Source: Rhodococcus rhodochrous | GTDB lineage: Bacteria > Actinomycetota > Actinomycetes > Mycobacteriales > Mycobacteriaceae | DNA: 64,000 bases | Direction: 5' to 3' | NCBI RefSeq assembly: GCF_014854695.1 | Contig: NZ_CP027557.1 | Coordinates: forward strand, 744,001-808,000 | Part shown: one piece after another, positions 62,704 to 64,000 of the stretch | Position numbering within the stretch: the stretch's first letter is position 1 | Layout: every line of letters starts with the position of its first letter | Program-made: the position numbers and the translations under genes | Notes under the pieces: generated by a model | What the model was told of the DNA's origin: nothing | The model's database searches: none | Seen by the model: the letters and a program-made list of their open reading frames with translations, nothing else

Positions 62704-63985
62704 CTGACGTAGTCCTTTCGGCGACCGGCGTCCTTTCGGGGACCGGCGTGGACGGAACGGGGACGATCTCGGCGGGATCGTCGAGACGGGACAGTCGCAG
62801 GCCGCGCGGTCCGAAACGCAGGACCACCGCCGCGACGACCAGCAGCAGCGCGGCGAGCCCGACGGTGGACCGCAGGCCGATCAGGTCGGCGGCCGCGCCC
62901 TGCAGAGCAGCGCCGAGGGCCACCGAACCGGTGTAGACCATCACGCTGACCGACAGCACCCGTCCCCGGATGTGGTCGGCGACGAGCACCTGCACGGTGC
63001 TCTGCCCGATGGTGAGGGAGAGGAGGAAGAAGACGCCCACGCCGACGGTGGCGGCGGTGGCCGTGACCGTCGTCGGGGCGATGGCGAAGAGTGCCAGCGT
63101 GATTCCGAAGCCGATGAAGGCGACGAGGGCGACGGTCGACCGGCCGACGCGGCGCAGGGCGCCTCCCAGCAGCGGGATGCCGGCCATGGTGCCGATGCCG
63201 AGTCCCAGGTTGAGGGCGGCCAGACCCAGCTCACCGCTGTCGAAGACATCCTCGGAGAACGTGATCACGTGCTGGAAGATCGGCATCCCCAGAGTGCCCG
63301 TTACGAGGACGACGGTCACCGCGGTGAGCACCCCCGGGGTGGATCGGGTGTAGCGCAGTCCTTCGACGAAGCGCCCGCTCTTCCTGCTGCCCCGAGCGGC
63401 GGGGGCGGGGGCGTTGACGGGTTTCGCGACGATCAGCGCCACGACGACGGAGAGCACCATGACGAAGGTGACCGCGAATGCGACCGCCGGTCCCCACCAG
63501 TACAGGACGACACCGGCCACTGCGGGTCCGAACGATCGCGCGAGGTTGAACTGGATCGTGTTCAGCGACGCGGCGGAGGCGAGCGAAGCGCGCGGCGCGT
63601 AGTCGTTGGTCAGTGCCTGCCAGCTCGGCATCGACACGCCCTGCCCGATGCCGGTGAGCGCAGCGAGGCCGAGCAACAGCCACGGCGAGTGCCATTCGGC
63701 GAGCCAGCACACGCAGATGGCCAGGGCCACCAGGGAACGCATCAGCTGCATCCACAACACGAGCAACCGCCGGTCGACCCGGTCGGCGAGCGCACCCGCG
63801 TAGGGGCCGAGCACCATGATCGGAACGAACTGCGCCGCGGTGGCGAGACCGACCCACGCGGCCGAACCCGTGATCTGGAAGAGCACGAACGGAACGGCCA
63901 GCGATTGGAACCACCCACCGGTGTTGGTGAGGAAGGCGCCGGTCAGGAAGACCACGAAGCCGCGGTGCCGCAGCGCTTCGAACAT
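62696..63985 (-). CDS. MFS transporter, DUF894/EntS-like
   Basis: A 429-residue, 12-helix major facilitator beginning MFEALRHRGFVVFLTGAFLTNTGGWFQSLAVPFVLFQITGSAAWVG, the pattern of EntS/MefA-like exporters. GPYAGALADRVDRRLLVLWMQL is the helix 2-3 motif. A Pro/Glu-rich C-terminal tail is cytosolic. It is the first gene of the leftward operon visible here and overlaps the flavin reductase start by 8 bp. Export of an intermediate or toxin is possible; the substrate is unknown. The ATG at 63985 is 15 bp from the window edge, so an upstream start cannot be excluded. Confidence 0.85.
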   Translation of the reverse strand: MFEALRHRGFVVFLTGAFLTNTGGWFQSLAVPFVLFQITGSAAWVGLATAAQFVPIMVLGPYAGALADRVDRRLLVLWMQLMRSLVALAICVCWLAEWHSPWLLLGLAALTGIGQGVSMPSWQALTNDYAPRASLASAASLNTIQFNLARSFGPAVAGVVLYWWGPAVAFAVTFVMVLSVVVALIVAKPVNAPAPAARGSRKSGRFVEGLRYTRSTPGVLTAVTVVLVTGTLGMPIFQHVITFSEDVFDSGELGLAALNLGLGIGTMAGIPLLGGALRRVGRSTVALVAFIGFGITLALFAIAPTTVTATAATVGVGVFFLLSLTIGQSTVQVLVADHIRGRVLSVSVMVYTGSVALGAALQGAAADLIGLRSTVGLAALLLVVAAVVLRFGPRGLRLSRLDDPAEIVPVPSTPVPERTPVAERTTSDV

Positions 63986-64000
63986 GGTGTGCGCGTCCTT

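Overview
The window reads as chromosomal DNA of a high-GC mycolata actinomycete, most probably Rhodococcus. It carries a DypB-type peroxidase/encapsulin pair very like the Rhodococcus jostii one, a QsdA-like phosphotriesterase-family lactonase, many GTG starts and apparently leaderless promoters. The backbone order purD ... TetR ... purB ... purC-ptrB matches the order I know from Mycobacterium tuberculosis (Rv0772 to Rv0782). I see no rRNA, tRNA, CRISPR array, transposase or integrase.

Layout. 0-13 kb: a DHA2 drug-type exporter, a HIT protein, a two-gene operon (beta-lactamase-fold lipoprotein plus ArsR regulator), a P-loop kinase, purD, a CocE/NonD-family hydrolase lacking its serine nucleophile, an aminotransferase, a Tat-exported GMC oxidoreductase, a TetR regulator and purB. 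12.7-22.9 kb: TetR-HIT-lactate permease, the DypB/encapsulin nanocompartment, an OhrR-like regulator, a cutinase-like secreted hydrolase, an AlkB homologue, an SDR, a lactonase, a 2OG-Fe(II) oxygenase, and a MarR regulator divergent from an ABC exporter.

24.8-48.4 kb: a catecholate-type NRPS siderophore locus. A leftward operon (isochorismate synthase, 2,3-dihydro-DHB dehydrogenase, DHB-AMP ligase) faces a rightward set: NRPS-1 (C-A-PCP-C-A-PCP-E), a siderophore-binding lipoprotein, NRPS-2 (C-A-PCP-E-C-A-PCP-E), a stand-alone aryl carrier protein and an EntS-like exporter. Strong IdeR/DtxR-type iron boxes lie in the divergent promoter and before the binding protein. DHB would be activated by the ligase, loaded on the free carrier protein, condensed by the first C domain of NRPS-1 and extended by four residues, the last three epimerised. 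The isochorismatase, a release (TE/Cy/R) domain, MbtH, a PPTase and any N-hydroxylase are all absent here. The locus sits in a 37.7 kb stretch between purB and purC, which are nearly adjacent in mycobacteria.

48.4-64 kb: a hypothetical protein, a DHA2 exporter, purC, oligopeptidase B, a DctS/DctR-like two-component pair divergent from a DctA-like dicarboxylate symporter, and a leftward catabolic operon: MFS exporter, flavin reductase fused to an IclR-type effector domain, AAHS transporter, MmgE/PrpD protein and FAH-family hydrolase. Best candidates for something new are the tetramodular NRPS ending in an epimerase with no release domain, and the flavin reductase-IclR fusion.
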